From the NCBI GenBank assembly GCA_017478805.1, contig JAFVCY010000032.1:1-39358 (forward strand): 39,358 nucleotides of DNA, written 5' to 3'. Under the pieces are notes generated by a model. It searched no databases. It saw nothing but the letters and a program-made list of their open reading frames with translations, and had not been told where the DNA came from. The DNA comes from Clostridia bacterium (GTDB lineage: Bacteria; Bacillota; Clostridia; TANB77; CAG-465). Both the position numbers and the translations under genes were made by a program. Below are positions 7,475 to 16,347 of this stretch, one piece after another (the first letter of the stretch is position 1; each line of letters opens with the position of its first letter).

Positions 7475-9166
7475 ATGAAAAAAATATTAAAATTATCATT
7501 GATGGTTATTACAATTACGTTACTATTTATGGTAGCTATGCAAACTAGTGCATATGCAGCAGAAACAATTAGTTTTAATGTATCAGAAAGTGTATATAAA
7601 GCTGTAATTGGAGAAGGAACAAAAACTTATGGCTGGAAATCAAACCTTAATTATGTTGAGGTAGAAAAAATAAGAGAAATGTCAAATGAAACAACTCATA
7701 CACTTGTAATTCCTATAGAATTGTTTGAAAAAATAAATACTATAACTGTAACTGAAGAAGTAGCAGGTTTAGAAAATTTTACGAATCTTGAAACTTTATC
7801 TATAACAGCAACACAAAAAATAGATTTATCTTTTTTGAGTAAGCTTACAAAATTAAAAAATTTGTATTTAAAATATAGTGACGAAAGCTGGTATGCTTAT
7901 ACTTGGAGTGCTAAGGATGATAAAAGTAAAATAACACTTCCAAAAGATATACTTTCAGGTGTTGAAAATGCAAAAAATCTTGAAGAGCTTCATATAGTTA
8001 CATCTACAATGCAAGAAATAGATTTATCATATGTTGGTAAGTTAACTAATTTGAAAAGTTTATATATTGGACAACATAACTTTCAAGATGGTCCTACATC
8101 ACAATATGTAAGTAATATAAAAGATTTTAGTGCAATTAGTACATGTACAAAATTAGAAACAATTAGTGCATGTATTGTAAGTGACAAAATAGATTTTTCT
8201 ACTTTAAAAAATATGAAATCATTAAAATTTTTATACATATATGAAGAGGATGTAAGCTATGGAGAGTTTGGAACAAATCAGTTAAGAGAAGTTGTTGGAA
8301 AATCTAAATGCACAGGATTAAATTTTTCTGAAATTTCAAATCTAACTAGTTTAGAAAATTTAGAAGTTATTGGTGTAAGGAGTATTAATACTTTAAATGG
8401 AATAGAAAATCTTAAAAATTTAACAAGTTTAGTAATGTCAAAGTGCGAAATAAAAGATATGTCAAAAATATTAAATTTAACGAATCTTGCATATTTAAAC
8501 TTAAGTAATAATGAAATTAAAGTAGTTCCAGATATGTCTAAATTAACTAATTTAACTGGTTATAATTTGAGTAAAAATAATTTGGAAGATGTATCAGGTG
8601 TAATAGGTTTAAATAAAACTTATTATAGCTATATAGACGAAAATACAATTCTAGTAAATACTAAAAACAAAGAATATGCATTACCAAAAATATTCCAGCA
8701 AGCATTTTTAGATGAAATGAAGTGCAAATATAACATTTATGATAGATGTTCATATGATGCAAATGGCGAAAAAATTGAGAAAGAATATAAAGATTATATA
8801 GAACTTTCAAGTGGAACGGTAAATTTAGAAATAGCAGGTGGAACGTTATCTAAAGACAACAAAACAGCAATATTTCCTGAAAATGTAAAGGAAGGCGACT
8901 CAATGTGCGTAGCTATAAATGGAAGTATGCTTCATGAAACTCATATAGTTATAACTTATAGAGAAAGTCTAAAACTTGGTGATATAAACAAGGACAAAAA
9001 AATAGATGTAAATGATGCAATAATTGTGCTTAAACATATAACTGGTAAAGAAAAATTAACTGGAAATGATTTTACTAGAGCGGATGTAACAAAAGATTCT
9101 AAAGTAGATGTACAAGATGCAATAACTATACTTAAATATATAGTTGGAAAAATAAAGAGCTTTTAA
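7475..9166 (+). CDS. Secreted LRR-dockerin protein (paralogue)
   Basis: 563 aa from ATG 7475, with AGAGGTGG at the right distance; an in-frame GTG at 7463 lies within the ribosome site and is less likely. A signal peptide spans residues 1-29 (LMVITITLLFMV core, AYAAE). Leucine-rich repeats span about 70-385, for example LTNLAYLNLSNNEIKVV. The NKEYALPKIFQQA segment follows, then the GGTLSKDNKTAIFPENVKEG module and a dockerin at 501-563. In the first calcium loop of this copy (DINKDKKIDVND) the usual Gly is Lys, while the Asp/Asn ligands are kept. Its similarity to the 5775 gene, from the signal peptide to the C-terminus, indicates tandem duplication. A strong terminator follows, closing the dockerin cluster. 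Confidence 0.88.
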   Translation: MKKILKLSLMVITITLLFMVAMQTSAYAAETISFNVSESVYKAVIGEGTKTYGWKSNLNYVEVEKIREMSNETTHTLVIPIELFEKINTITVTEEVAGLENFTNLETLSITATQKIDLSFLSKLTKLKNLYLKYSDESWYAYTWSAKDDKSKITLPKDILSGVENAKNLEELHIVTSTMQEIDLSYVGKLTNLKSLYIGQHNFQDGPTSQYVSNIKDFSAISTCTKLETISACIVSDKIDFSTLKNMKSLKFLYIYEEDVSYGEFGTNQLREVVGKSKCTGLNFSEISNLTSLENLEVIGVRSINTLNGIENLKNLTSLVMSKCEIKDMSKILNLTNLAYLNLSNNEIKVVPDMSKLTNLTGYNLSKNNLEDVSGVIGLNKTYYSYIDENTILVNTKNKEYALPKIFQQAFLDEMKCKYNIYDRCSYDANGEKIEKEYKDYIELSSGTVNLEIAGGTLSKDNKTAIFPENVKEGDSMCVAINGSMLHETHIVITYRESLKLGDINKDKKIDVNDAIIVLKHITGKEKLTGNDFTRADVTKDSKVDVQDAITILKYIVGKIKSF

Positions 9167-9183
9167 GTAAAATATAAGTATTG

Positions 9184-9222
9184 AAAGATGGGTAAATTAG
9201 TGAAATTTTACTCATCTTTTTT
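9184..9222 (+). terminator. Terminator closing the dockerin cluster
   Basis: AAAGATGGGTAAA (9184-9196) pairs with TTTACTCATCTTT (one mismatch) and is followed by TTTT. It lies 17 bases after the last dockerin gene. Confidence 0.85.
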
Positions 9223-9250
9223 CTAAAATAAATTGAATATTGCTTATTGC

Positions 9251-9279
9251 TTGACTTTTGGGGTTAACTATGCTAGAAT
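9251..9279 (+). promoter_or_regulatory. Promoter of the 470-aa gene
   Basis: TTGACT (9251-9256), a 17-base spacer and TAGAAT (9274-9279). A TG one base before the -10 makes it an extended -10 promoter. The leader is about 75 bases. Confidence 0.75.
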
Positions 9280-9361
9280 ATGCTTGCAAATTAAATCTAT
9301 TAAGTGCGTTTCAATAATATGAAGACTTTTATTATCAATTTTAATAAGGAGGATATTACTC

Positions 9362-10774
9362 ATGTCAAACGAAGAAAAGAAAGAATTTATGAATTTTGAT
9401 TGTAAAGAGTTAAAAAGAGGATGCTTTATAACCGCAGGAATGCACATATTTTACCGGCTGGATGATGGAAGCATAGCAGTAGATGATCCTAAAAATGTAG
9501 TATGTAGTTATGAACAAGAAATATATCTTATAAAGTTTAATATAGGTGAGCATAACCAGTATGTGTTTAAAGCCGACCAAAAAATTATTTCACTTTATGG
9601 GAAAAATATTATGGATTTTCCAAATAATATTGAGGAAGTGTATAAGTATAGAAGTGAAAATGATGATGGGATTTTCTTAAAAGTGTATGATGGTAGGTAT
9701 TATAACATTCTTTTTGTGACAGAAGAAGAATTAAGATACATACTTCCAGAATATAAAAATTTCACAAAAGTAGATTTTGAAGATGTCTATTTCTATGCAG
9801 AAGACGACTCTCATATGTTCTATATAATTGATGTTAGTGGAAATGTGTTAAGGAAATCTAGTTTAAAACTGAAGAAAGTATATGGCTATGATGTATTTTA
9901 TACAAAAAATGAAGTCTTTAATGATAAAATACTGTTTTTTGAAGATTCAGGTGTGGAAAATGTGGAAATTATCACCACTAGATGTGATATAGATTTGGTA
10001 AAAGTTAAAACTGCTGATGGCTACATTTTCTATGATTTAGAAGATGGAAGGTATCTTGTAGGCCCAATGCTATATCCTAACCTTAGTTTGTGTACAAAAT
10101 GTGGTAATGTTCCAGATGATACTGCATACATTTTTTATGCTAATAAAGCACAGATGTATAACGTGGTATATATACTTCAGTTAAAATATGTTCATGGTGA
10201 GAAAAATAAGATTTTTACGAAACGTGTATTTGATGGAGCAGTAAGTATAGAAAAATCACCTTTAATTGATGGCATCATTTTTAAATCACATTTAGAAAAT
10301 GGAAGTTTTTCTATATATGATAAAGAGGGTGAACTACTGCTAAAAGAAGTTCATAGTTATTCTGTAGATAAAATAAGACAAAATGAATATCACGATTTGC
10401 AAGTTTTGGGATATGATGAAAATGGCAATATAATTCAAATTAATTTCTTAAATAGATTTGGAATAAGCAAAAAGATAAGACCAATTAAGCTTAAATACTT
10501 GCAAAGTGGAATAAGCAAGTTTGATGGTAAAAAAGAAGTTGATGTTTATACTTCTGATTTACTTGTAAATCCAACTATTGCTATAAAAGGAGACAAAGGA
10601 TTTTATTTACTTTTTAAAGAAAGCGGAAGGTATTATAACTGCTTTTGTGGAAAAGAAATTTGGATAAAAAAAGCAAGACGTAAGAATAGAGAAAAAGAAT
10701 ACATATATGTTGTTTCAGATGATGAAGATGTAATGTCTCTCTATGATAGCACTGGTACAAGAATTGAGTTATAA
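9362..10774 (+). CDS. Uncharacterised cytoplasmic protein, WG-like beta-repeat character
   Basis: 470 aa. AGGAGG lies a few bases before ATG. There is no signal peptide, membrane segment or recognisable catalytic motif. The sequence is rich in Tyr, Asp and short beta strands. It contains loosely repeated units of the form IxDxxGxxxxxS (IIDVSGNVLRKS, IYDKEGELLLKE, LYDSTGTRIEL), which recall diverged WG or propeller-like repeats. A single CTKCG pair lies near residue 245. It stands alone between a terminator and its own promoter on one side and a terminator on the other, so it is a single-gene unit. Function is unknown; the repeat resemblance is by eye only. Confidence 0.75.
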   Translation: MSNEEKKEFMNFDCKELKRGCFITAGMHIFYRLDDGSIAVDDPKNVVCSYEQEIYLIKFNIGEHNQYVFKADQKIISLYGKNIMDFPNNIEEVYKYRSENDDGIFLKVYDGRYYNILFVTEEELRYILPEYKNFTKVDFEDVYFYAEDDSHMFYIIDVSGNVLRKSSLKLKKVYGYDVFYTKNEVFNDKILFFEDSGVENVEIITTRCDIDLVKVKTADGYIFYDLEDGRYLVGPMLYPNLSLCTKCGNVPDDTAYIFYANKAQMYNVVYILQLKYVHGEKNKIFTKRVFDGAVSIEKSPLIDGIIFKSHLENGSFSIYDKEGELLLKEVHSYSVDKIRQNEYHDLQVLGYDENGNIIQINFLNRFGISKKIRPIKLKYLQSGISKFDGKKEVDVYTSDLLVNPTIAIKGDKGFYLLFKESGRYYNCFCGKEIWIKKARRKNREKEYIYVVSDDEDVMSLYDSTGTRIEL

Positions 10775-10780
10775 ACAAAA

Positions 10781-10825
10781 AAATGAGCTTGAAATTAATT
10801 ATTTTAAGCTCATTTGATTTCTTTA
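10781..10825 (+). terminator. Terminator after the 470-aa gene
   Basis: AAATGAGCTT (10781-10790) and AAGCTCATTT (10806-10815) form a perfect 10-bp stem with a 15-base loop. A modest T-rich tail follows. Confidence 0.8.
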
Positions 10826-10887
10826 AATTTGACTAAAAAATATTATTATGATAAAATAAAAAATGTATTATTTAGGGGAGAAAATGT

Positions 10888-11631
10888 ATGATATTTGAGA
10901 AAAGAAAAACTTTAAAAGAAGGTAATTCTTTTTCTGAAAAAGCTAGTAGTTTAGATAAAAAAGTTAAAGAAGAAACTATTATACTTATTGGACCTATGGG
11001 GACTGGTAAAAGTACGATTGCAAAATTAATAGAGAAAAAATACTCAATTGAAAGATTATCACTTGATAATAAAGGAAGTTTGGAAGAAATATATAGTAAC
11101 AGAAGTAAATATCGAAATCTAAAAAATTTTGAATTTATGCTAACAGGAACTGTACTTAGCACTTTGGATAAACCTTATGTAATAGATTTTGGGGCCGGAC
11201 ACTCTATATACGAAAATCCAGACTTAAGAAAAAAGATGCAAGAAATATGTAAAAATTTTCAAAATATAATATTACTTCTTCCAACTGATGATAAAGAGAA
11301 AAATAGGAATATATTAAACGAAAGAAGGGGTTTTAAAAAAGGCTCACATAAAGATAAAGACAATTATCATTTTATTGTATCAAAAGATAACTACGAACTA
11401 GCCACAAAAATTATTTATGAAGAAGGAAAAAGTGAAGATGAAATTGCAGATGAGATAATAAGCTATGTAAGAAATAGAGGAAGTAAAAGTAAAAATGAAG
11501 AAGTATTTAAGAAAAATCTTAAAAGTAATTTGCAAGAAAATTTATATCTGGATGTAGAACAAGATGTGCAAAAAGATACCTACTTGGAAAAAAATTTGAC
11601 CAAATGTAAGCAAAAGAAAGCTTCTAGATAA
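10888..11631 (+). CDS. P-loop kinase-like (shikimate-kinase fold) protein
   Basis: 247 aa. AGGGGAG lies just upstream of ATG. Residues 31-46 hold a Walker A motif, IILIGPMGTGKSTIAK, of the small-kinase type. Then follow SIERLSLDNKG, where shikimate or adenylate kinase-like proteins place their substrate Asp, and a strand-plus-Asp region, YVIDFGAGHSIY, around residue 95. Residues about 125-160 are very basic (NERRGFKKGSHKDKDN), like a lid region. The last 50 residues are a charged tail with no clear fold. It resembles shikimate kinase-related P-loop proteins of unknown substrate more than a true AroK, because there is no clear shikimate-binding pattern. It is a single gene whose 3' end lies inside a shared terminator hairpin. 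Confidence 0.7.
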   Translation: MIFEKRKTLKEGNSFSEKASSLDKKVKEETIILIGPMGTGKSTIAKLIEKKYSIERLSLDNKGSLEEIYSNRSKYRNLKNFEFMLTGTVLSTLDKPYVIDFGAGHSIYENPDLRKKMQEICKNFQNIILLLPTDDKEKNRNILNERRGFKKGSHKDKDNYHFIVSKDNYELATKIIYEEGKSEDEIADEIISYVRNRGSKSKNEEVFKKNLKSNLQENLYLDVEQDVQKDTYLEKNLTKCKQKKASR

Positions 11632-11662
11632 CTTAAGAAGTTATTTAGAAGCTTTTGCTTAC
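11607..11662. terminator. Bidirectional terminator overlapping both convergent gene ends
   Basis: A long imperfect hairpin has arms containing GCTTCTAGATAACTT (11620-11634) and AAGTTATTTAGAAGC (11638-11652). Flanking GCAAAAG and CTTTTGC extend the stem. An A-rich side and a T-rich side let it work on both strands. It contains the stop codons of the kinase-like gene and of the PHP gene. Confidence 0.85.
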
Positions 11663-12534
11663 TTAAGCAGTATTTTGCTGTGACACTTTTTAAGATTAGT
11701 AATAATAGAATAATCATCTATCATAAGATTGTTTTCTATTCCGTAGCCAATTACAATGTTATCAGTGCTCTTTCCGTGAAAGTCACTTCCAACTGTTTTT
11801 ATTAGTCCAAGTTCATCAGCCATGTCAGAAAATATTTTTGTCTGTTCTTCTGTGTGGTGAGGGTTATATACCTCTAATCCTTCGAGTCCAAAGCCTTTTA
11901 AAGTTTTAAGAAAGTCGAAGAGCTCATTATATAACATTTTTAGACTTTTAGGATGAGCAATTACTGGAACACCTTGCACTTTCCTTATTTCATTAATCAA
12001 CTCACTAGTAGGCATTTTTTGTCTGTCAATATAGCAAACTTTACCACAGTCTAGATACTCGCCATAAGCAGTGATAGGGTCTAAAGAATAACCAAGTCTC
12101 GCAATGGCAATTGCTATATCGAATCTTCCAACGCTTTTTTTACTTCTTGCGACTCTCAATACATCACGATATGAAATTTTCATATGCTTCTTTTCTCTTA
12201 GGACTTCTAAAGTCCTTTTTACGCACTTTTCTCTGCTAAGTTCATACTGATCAAGTATCTTACAAATGTTATAGTTCGGATAATATGCAAGGAGGTGACA
12301 AACATGGTTTTTAGAATACCCTAAATCGTTTAAAGTAGCACCTATTTCTATCCCAGGAATTATCTCAACATCATTCTCAGCAAGTTTTCGTGCGATTTTG
12401 TATGAACCTAAATTGTAGTGTTCAGTGAGTGAAATTGTTGTAACATTATTATTAATACAAAAATCTACAATCTGTTTTGGTGACCATTTCCCATCCGAAG
12501 CAATGCTATGCATATGCATGTCAATATATCCCAT
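11659..12534 (-). CDS. PHP-domain phosphoesterase
   Basis: 291 aa. The start is placed at 12534 because AAAGGAGGT lies at the right distance and the PHP fold begins at once; a frame 25 residues longer has no ribosome site. Metal-binding motifs of the PHP family are in order: DMHMHS (residues 5-10), SDG (13-15), LTEHYN (about 36), PGIEIG (about 60), HVCHLLAY (about 77), VIAHPKS (about 198) and SDFHGKS (about 263). The length and the order of motifs match the YciV/TrpH-type group. Characterised members of that group hydrolyse phosphate esters such as 3',5'-bisphosphate nucleotides or short RNA ends. The exact substrate here is not shown by the sequence. The gene is convergent with its neighbour and shares its terminator. 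Confidence 0.9.
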   Translation of the reverse strand: MGYIDMHMHSIASDGKWSPKQIVDFCINNNVTTISLTEHYNLGSYKIARKLAENDVEIIPGIEIGATLNDLGYSKNHVCHLLAYYPNYNICKILDQYELSREKCVKRTLEVLREKKHMKISYRDVLRVARSKKSVGRFDIAIAIARLGYSLDPITAYGEYLDCGKVCYIDRQKMPTSELINEIRKVQGVPVIAHPKSLKMLYNELFDFLKTLKGFGLEGLEVYNPHHTEEQTKIFSDMADELGLIKTVGSDFHGKSTDNIVIGYGIENNLMIDDYSIITNLKKCHSKILLK

Positions 12535-12588
12535 AATACTACCTCCTTTAATATTAATTATTAGAAAATGTGATTTATGTTTATAAAT

Positions 12589-12617
12589 ATTATACCATAC
12601 TATTTGCATAAGTTAAA
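12589..12617 (-). promoter_or_regulatory. Probable promoter of the PHP gene
   Basis: Read on the minus strand, the -10 is TATAAT (12594-12589). A TTTAAC lies 17 bases further upstream as a weak -35. Confidence 0.5.
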
Positions 12618-12689
12618 GAAAAAATAATTGTGTAGTATTAAAAATATAAAAAGAAGCTTGTTATTTGACTTAAAGTTTTATATAAAGTT

Positions 12690-12724
12690 AAAAATACTTC
12701 TCAAAGCATATTACCTTGAGAAGT
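12690..12724 (-). terminator. Terminator of the hydrogenase operon
   Basis: ACTTCTCAA (12696-12704) and TTGAGAAGT (12716-12724) form a perfect 9-bp stem. On the minus strand it is followed by a T-rich tract. It lies just after the hydA stop codon. Confidence 0.8.
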
Positions 12725-12730
12725 AAATCT

Positions 12731-14494
12731 CTATTTTTTTGTACAATAGCAGTCTTGTTTTGTATAATGAGTATGAAGTAATTTTTCTGCTTTTTCACTA
12801 TTTGGTTTTCCAAAGAAATCCTTATATAATTTTTGTACATCTGGGTTATCTATTGAAACTCTTAAGTTTTCTTTTTCATCAGCTTTATTTAAAGCACTTG
12901 AACGAAGTTTTATATAGTCAGTTTTGGCCTTTACACTTTCAGGGATAATTGGCTGACCACCGCCATTTACACAGCCACCAGGACAAGTCATAACTTCTAT
13001 AAAGCTATATTTAGAATCTCCACTTGATATTTCATCCATAATTTCAGATGCAGCTTTTAATGTCTGAACAACAGCAATATTTATCTCTTTTCCAGCTATC
13101 ATTACTTTTGCTTCTTTTATATTCTGATTTTCTTTTGAAGGCTTAAACTCTACTTTAGAAAGGGCTGGCTCTTTTAGCATAACCGCAGCTGATCTTAAAG
13201 CAGCTTCCATAACTCCGCCAGTTCTACCAAATATATGCCCAGCACCAGTTGCAATGCCTAGTGGAGAGTCAAAATTACTTTCTTCTAATTTAGATAAGTC
13301 TATATTATGCTTTTTAAGTAGTCTTGACATTTCTCTTACAGTTACAACGTTATCAACAGGTTTTAGACCATTTTCAAGAAGCAAGTTTTCTCTTTCAATT
13401 TCAGCCTTTTTAGCAGAGCAAGGCATAAGTGCGACTGAATATATATCTTCGGGCTTTATTTTCATCTGTTTAGCATAATATGTTTTTATGATTGTACCTA
13501 AAATTTCCATAGGAGATTTTGTTGTAGATAAATGGTCTAGAATTTCAGGATAGAATTTTTCAGCAAATGTTATCCAGCCACTAGAACATGAAGTAATCAT
13601 TGGAAGTTTTCCACCGTTTGAGAGTCTATCTATAAGCTCAGTTGCTTCTTCCATTATAGTTACATCTGCACCAATATCTGTGTCAAATACTTTATCAAAT
13701 CCAAGTGCTTTAAGTCCTGATACCATTTTACCTGTCATTAGAGTTCCAATTTTTTCTCCAAATTCTTCTCCAATAGTTGCACGTGTAGCAGGTGCAGTTT
13801 GAATTACAATATGTTTTTTATGACTGCTAAGCATTTCTTCAAGCTCTTTTATATTTGATTTTTCTGAAAGAGCACCAACAGGGCAGTTTATAACGCACTG
13901 ACCACAACCAACACATGTAGAGTCTTTTATTCCCATATCGAGAGCAACTCCTACTTTAGATTTAAATCCTCTATTCATAGTCGAAATTGCTGCAACTTTT
14001 TGAACTTTTTTACATACATTTACACATCTTTTACATAAAATACATTTTGCAGTATTCCTTACAATACAAGATGAAGAATCATCAAAGCATTTTTCAGGAT
14101 ACTCTCCTTCAAATTCTATATCTTCTAATCCAAATTTTTCAGCTAGTTTTTGAAGCTCACAATTTTGATTTCTAATGCAAGTTAAGCATTTTTTCTCATG
14201 TGAAGAAAGTATTAATTCTAAAACTGTTTTTTTAGTATCAAGAAGTTTTGGAGTGTTAGTACGAACTATCATACCATCTTCAGCGGGAGCAACGCATGCT
14301 GCTAAGTAGCCTCTTGCACCTTCAACTTCAACTAAACACATTCTACATGCTCCAACTTCATTTATATCTTTTAAAAAGCAAAGGGTTGGAATATCAATGT
14401 CAAGTTTTCTTGCTGCATCTAATATGGTAGAGCCTTTTTTCACTGTAACCTCTTTATCATCAATTGTAAGTGTTACACAATTATTTTCACTCAT
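12731..14494 (-). CDS. hydA: [FeFe] hydrogenase catalytic subunit, NADH-linked bifurcating type
   Basis: 587 aa with the full modular order. A [2Fe-2S] ferredoxin domain comes first (Cys about 39, 50, 53 and 67, in GACRMC and AACVAP). Then a His/Cys [4Fe-4S] site (SSHEKKCLTC), then two [4Fe-4S] ferredoxin repeats (CILCKRCVNVC, CVGCGQCVINC). The H-cluster domain has its three signatures: TSCSSGW, MPCSAKKAEIE and MTCPGGCVNGGGQP. FGRTGGVMEAALR is also present. It reduces protons or oxidises hydrogen, coupled with HydB and HydC to NAD(H) and ferredoxin in the cytoplasm. The short tail YTKQDCYCTKK keeps two extra cysteines. AAGGAGGG precedes the ATG, and hydB ends 12 bases upstream, so the genes are translated as one operon. 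Confidence 0.95.
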   Translation of the reverse strand: MSENNCVTLTIDDKEVTVKKGSTILDAARKLDIDIPTLCFLKDINEVGACRMCLVEVEGARGYLAACVAPAEDGMIVRTNTPKLLDTKKTVLELILSSHEKKCLTCIRNQNCELQKLAEKFGLEDIEFEGEYPEKCFDDSSSCIVRNTAKCILCKRCVNVCKKVQKVAAISTMNRGFKSKVGVALDMGIKDSTCVGCGQCVINCPVGALSEKSNIKELEEMLSSHKKHIVIQTAPATRATIGEEFGEKIGTLMTGKMVSGLKALGFDKVFDTDIGADVTIMEEATELIDRLSNGGKLPMITSCSSGWITFAEKFYPEILDHLSTTKSPMEILGTIIKTYYAKQMKIKPEDIYSVALMPCSAKKAEIERENLLLENGLKPVDNVVTVREMSRLLKKHNIDLSKLEESNFDSPLGIATGAGHIFGRTGGVMEAALRSAAVMLKEPALSKVEFKPSKENQNIKEAKVMIAGKEINIAVVQTLKAASEIMDEISSGDSKYSFIEVMTCPGGCVNGGGQPIIPESVKAKTDYIKLRSSALNKADEKENLRVSIDNPDVQKLYKDFFGKPNSEKAEKLLHTHYTKQDCYCTKK

Positions 14495-14506
14495 ATTTAG
14501 CCCTCC

Positions 14507-16333
14507 TTAACCTTTAGATATGGCTTTAAATGGACATTTAGTCATACATACGCCACATTTTATACATTTAGACTCATCAATTTCAAATGGACCTTTCTTT
14601 ATTTCGCCTTTTATCGCACCTACTGGGCAGTTTCTTTGACATATAGAGCAAGATTTACATTTATCTGGGTCTATATGAATCTTAGAAAGTGATTTACATT
14701 CTCCAGCAGGACACTTTTTATCAACAATATGCGCAATATACTCATCTCTAAAGTATTTTAGAGTGCTAAGTACTGGGTTAGGAGCAGTCTGTCCTAGTCC
14801 GCAAAGCGATGCGCTTTTTATAGTGCTAGCTAGGTGTTCTAGCTTTTCTATATCTTCTAGTTTTCCTTTTCCTTCAGTTATTCTAGTTAATATTTCAAGC
14901 ATTCTTTTTGTACCAATTCTGCAAGGCACGCATTTTCCACAAGACTCACTTACAGTAAACTCTAGGAAGAATTTAGCTAAATTTACCATACATGTGTCTT
15001 CATCCATTACAATTAATCCACCAGATCCCATCATTGAACCTATTTTTGACAGAGATTCATAGTCTATTTTTGTGTCTAGATGTTCTTTTGGTATGCAGCC
15101 ACCACTTGGACCACCAGTTTGAGCTGCTTTAAATTCCTTACCAGTAGATATTCCTCCACCTATATCGTAGACAATATCTCTTAAAGTAGTTCCCATTGGT
15201 ACTTCAACAAGACCTACATTTTTTATCTTTCCACCAAGTGCAAATACTTTTGTTCCTTTAGACGAATCTGTTCCAATAGATGCATACCAATCTCCACCTT
15301 TATTTATTATCTCTGGAATGTTTGCATATGTTTCAACATTGTTAAGTAGAGTTGGACTTTTAAATAGTCCTTTAACAGCTGGAAATGGTGGTCTTGGTCT
15401 TGGTTCTCCACGCATACCTTCAATAGAGTTCATAAGTGCAGTTTCTTCGCCACATACAAAAGCTCCAGCTCCTAGCCTTATCTCTAAATCAAAAGAGAAG
15501 TTTGTTCCGAAAATGTTATTTCCAAGTAGTCCTAATTCTTTTGCCTGTTTGATTGCTATTTTCAGCCTTTCTACTGCTATTGGGTATTCTGCTCTTACAT
15601 ATATGTAACCTTTTGATGCGCCTATGCAGTAAGCAGCTATTATCATTGCTTCAATTACACTATTTGGGTCACCTTCTAGTATGCTTCTATCCATAAATGC
15701 ACCAGGATCACCTTCATCTGCATTGCAACATACATATTTTTGCAGGCTATCTACCTGTTTTGTAAACATCCACTTTTTGTAAGTAGGGAAGCCAGCACCA
15801 CCTCTACCACGAAGACCAGATTTTTGAAGTTCATCTATTATTTCATCTGGAGTCATTTTTAATGCCTTTTCTAGTGCTGTATATCCACCTATAGCAATAT
15901 ATTCTTCAATATCTTCAGGGTTTATTTTACCGCAGTTTCTAAGTGCAAGTCTTTGCTGCTTTTTATAGAAGTTAAGTTCATGCCATTTTTTAACTAAAGT
16001 TTCTCCATCTTTGGCAAGAAGTCTTTCGCATACATTACCTGTTTTTAATGCTTCTACAATGTCTTTGCTATCATCTTTTTTTACCATTTCATAAAATATT
16101 TCATCTGGATCAACAACTACTATTGGACCCTTTGCACAAAAACCAAAACATCCAGTTTTAGAAACAGTTACATTTTTTAGCTTTTGTCTTTGTACTTCTT
16201 CAGTTAAAGCATCTAGCACGCCCATGCTTTTTGAAGATGTACAACCAGTTCCAGAGCATACCAAAATTCTAGTTTGCTTTGTTAAATCCTTTTTTTCTTT
16301 TCTAATTTTTTCCAACTTTTTAGATAGTTCCAA
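14507..16333 (-). CDS. hydB: NADH-dehydrogenase-like flavoprotein subunit of bifurcating hydrogenase
   Basis: About 608 aa, NuoF-like. The N-terminal thioredoxin-like [2Fe-2S] domain has CSGTGC and CFGFC. The NADH/FMN core has GLRGRGGAGFPTYKKW, CNADEGDPGAFMDRS and GAFVCGEETALMNSIEG. A [4Fe-4S] domain has SCGKCVPCRIG and SLCGLGQ. Two C-terminal ferredoxin clusters are CKSCSICQRNC and CIKCGVCMTKC. It carries FMN and exchanges electrons with NAD(H). The start is uncertain. A GTG at 16342 is itself part of the AGAGGTG ribosome site, so the in-frame TTG at 16333, six bases after that site, is preferred. Both give the same domains. It lies between hydC and hydA. Confidence 0.93.
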   Translation of the reverse strand: MELSKKLEKIRKEKKDLTKQTRILVCSGTGCTSSKSMGVLDALTEEVQRQKLKNVTVSKTGCFGFCAKGPIVVVDPDEIFYEMVKKDDSKDIVEALKTGNVCERLLAKDGETLVKKWHELNFYKKQQRLALRNCGKINPEDIEEYIAIGGYTALEKALKMTPDEIIDELQKSGLRGRGGAGFPTYKKWMFTKQVDSLQKYVCCNADEGDPGAFMDRSILEGDPNSVIEAMIIAAYCIGASKGYIYVRAEYPIAVERLKIAIKQAKELGLLGNNIFGTNFSFDLEIRLGAGAFVCGEETALMNSIEGMRGEPRPRPPFPAVKGLFKSPTLLNNVETYANIPEIINKGGDWYASIGTDSSKGTKVFALGGKIKNVGLVEVPMGTTLRDIVYDIGGGISTGKEFKAAQTGGPSGGCIPKEHLDTKIDYESLSKIGSMMGSGGLIVMDEDTCMVNLAKFFLEFTVSESCGKCVPCRIGTKRMLEILTRITEGKGKLEDIEKLEHLASTIKSASLCGLGQTAPNPVLSTLKYFRDEYIAHIVDKKCPAGECKSLSKIHIDPDKCKSCSICQRNCPVGAIKGEIKKGPFEIDESKCIKCGVCMTKCPFKAISKG

Positions 16334-16347
16334 ATTTTTCACCTCTT

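Noticed and set aside
5775-9166. Tandem DNA repeats or CRISPR-like array suggested by recurrent LTNL/ASN-rich units
   Set aside because: The periodicity is at protein level (leucine-rich repeats). The DNA units are diverged and there are no regular spacers.
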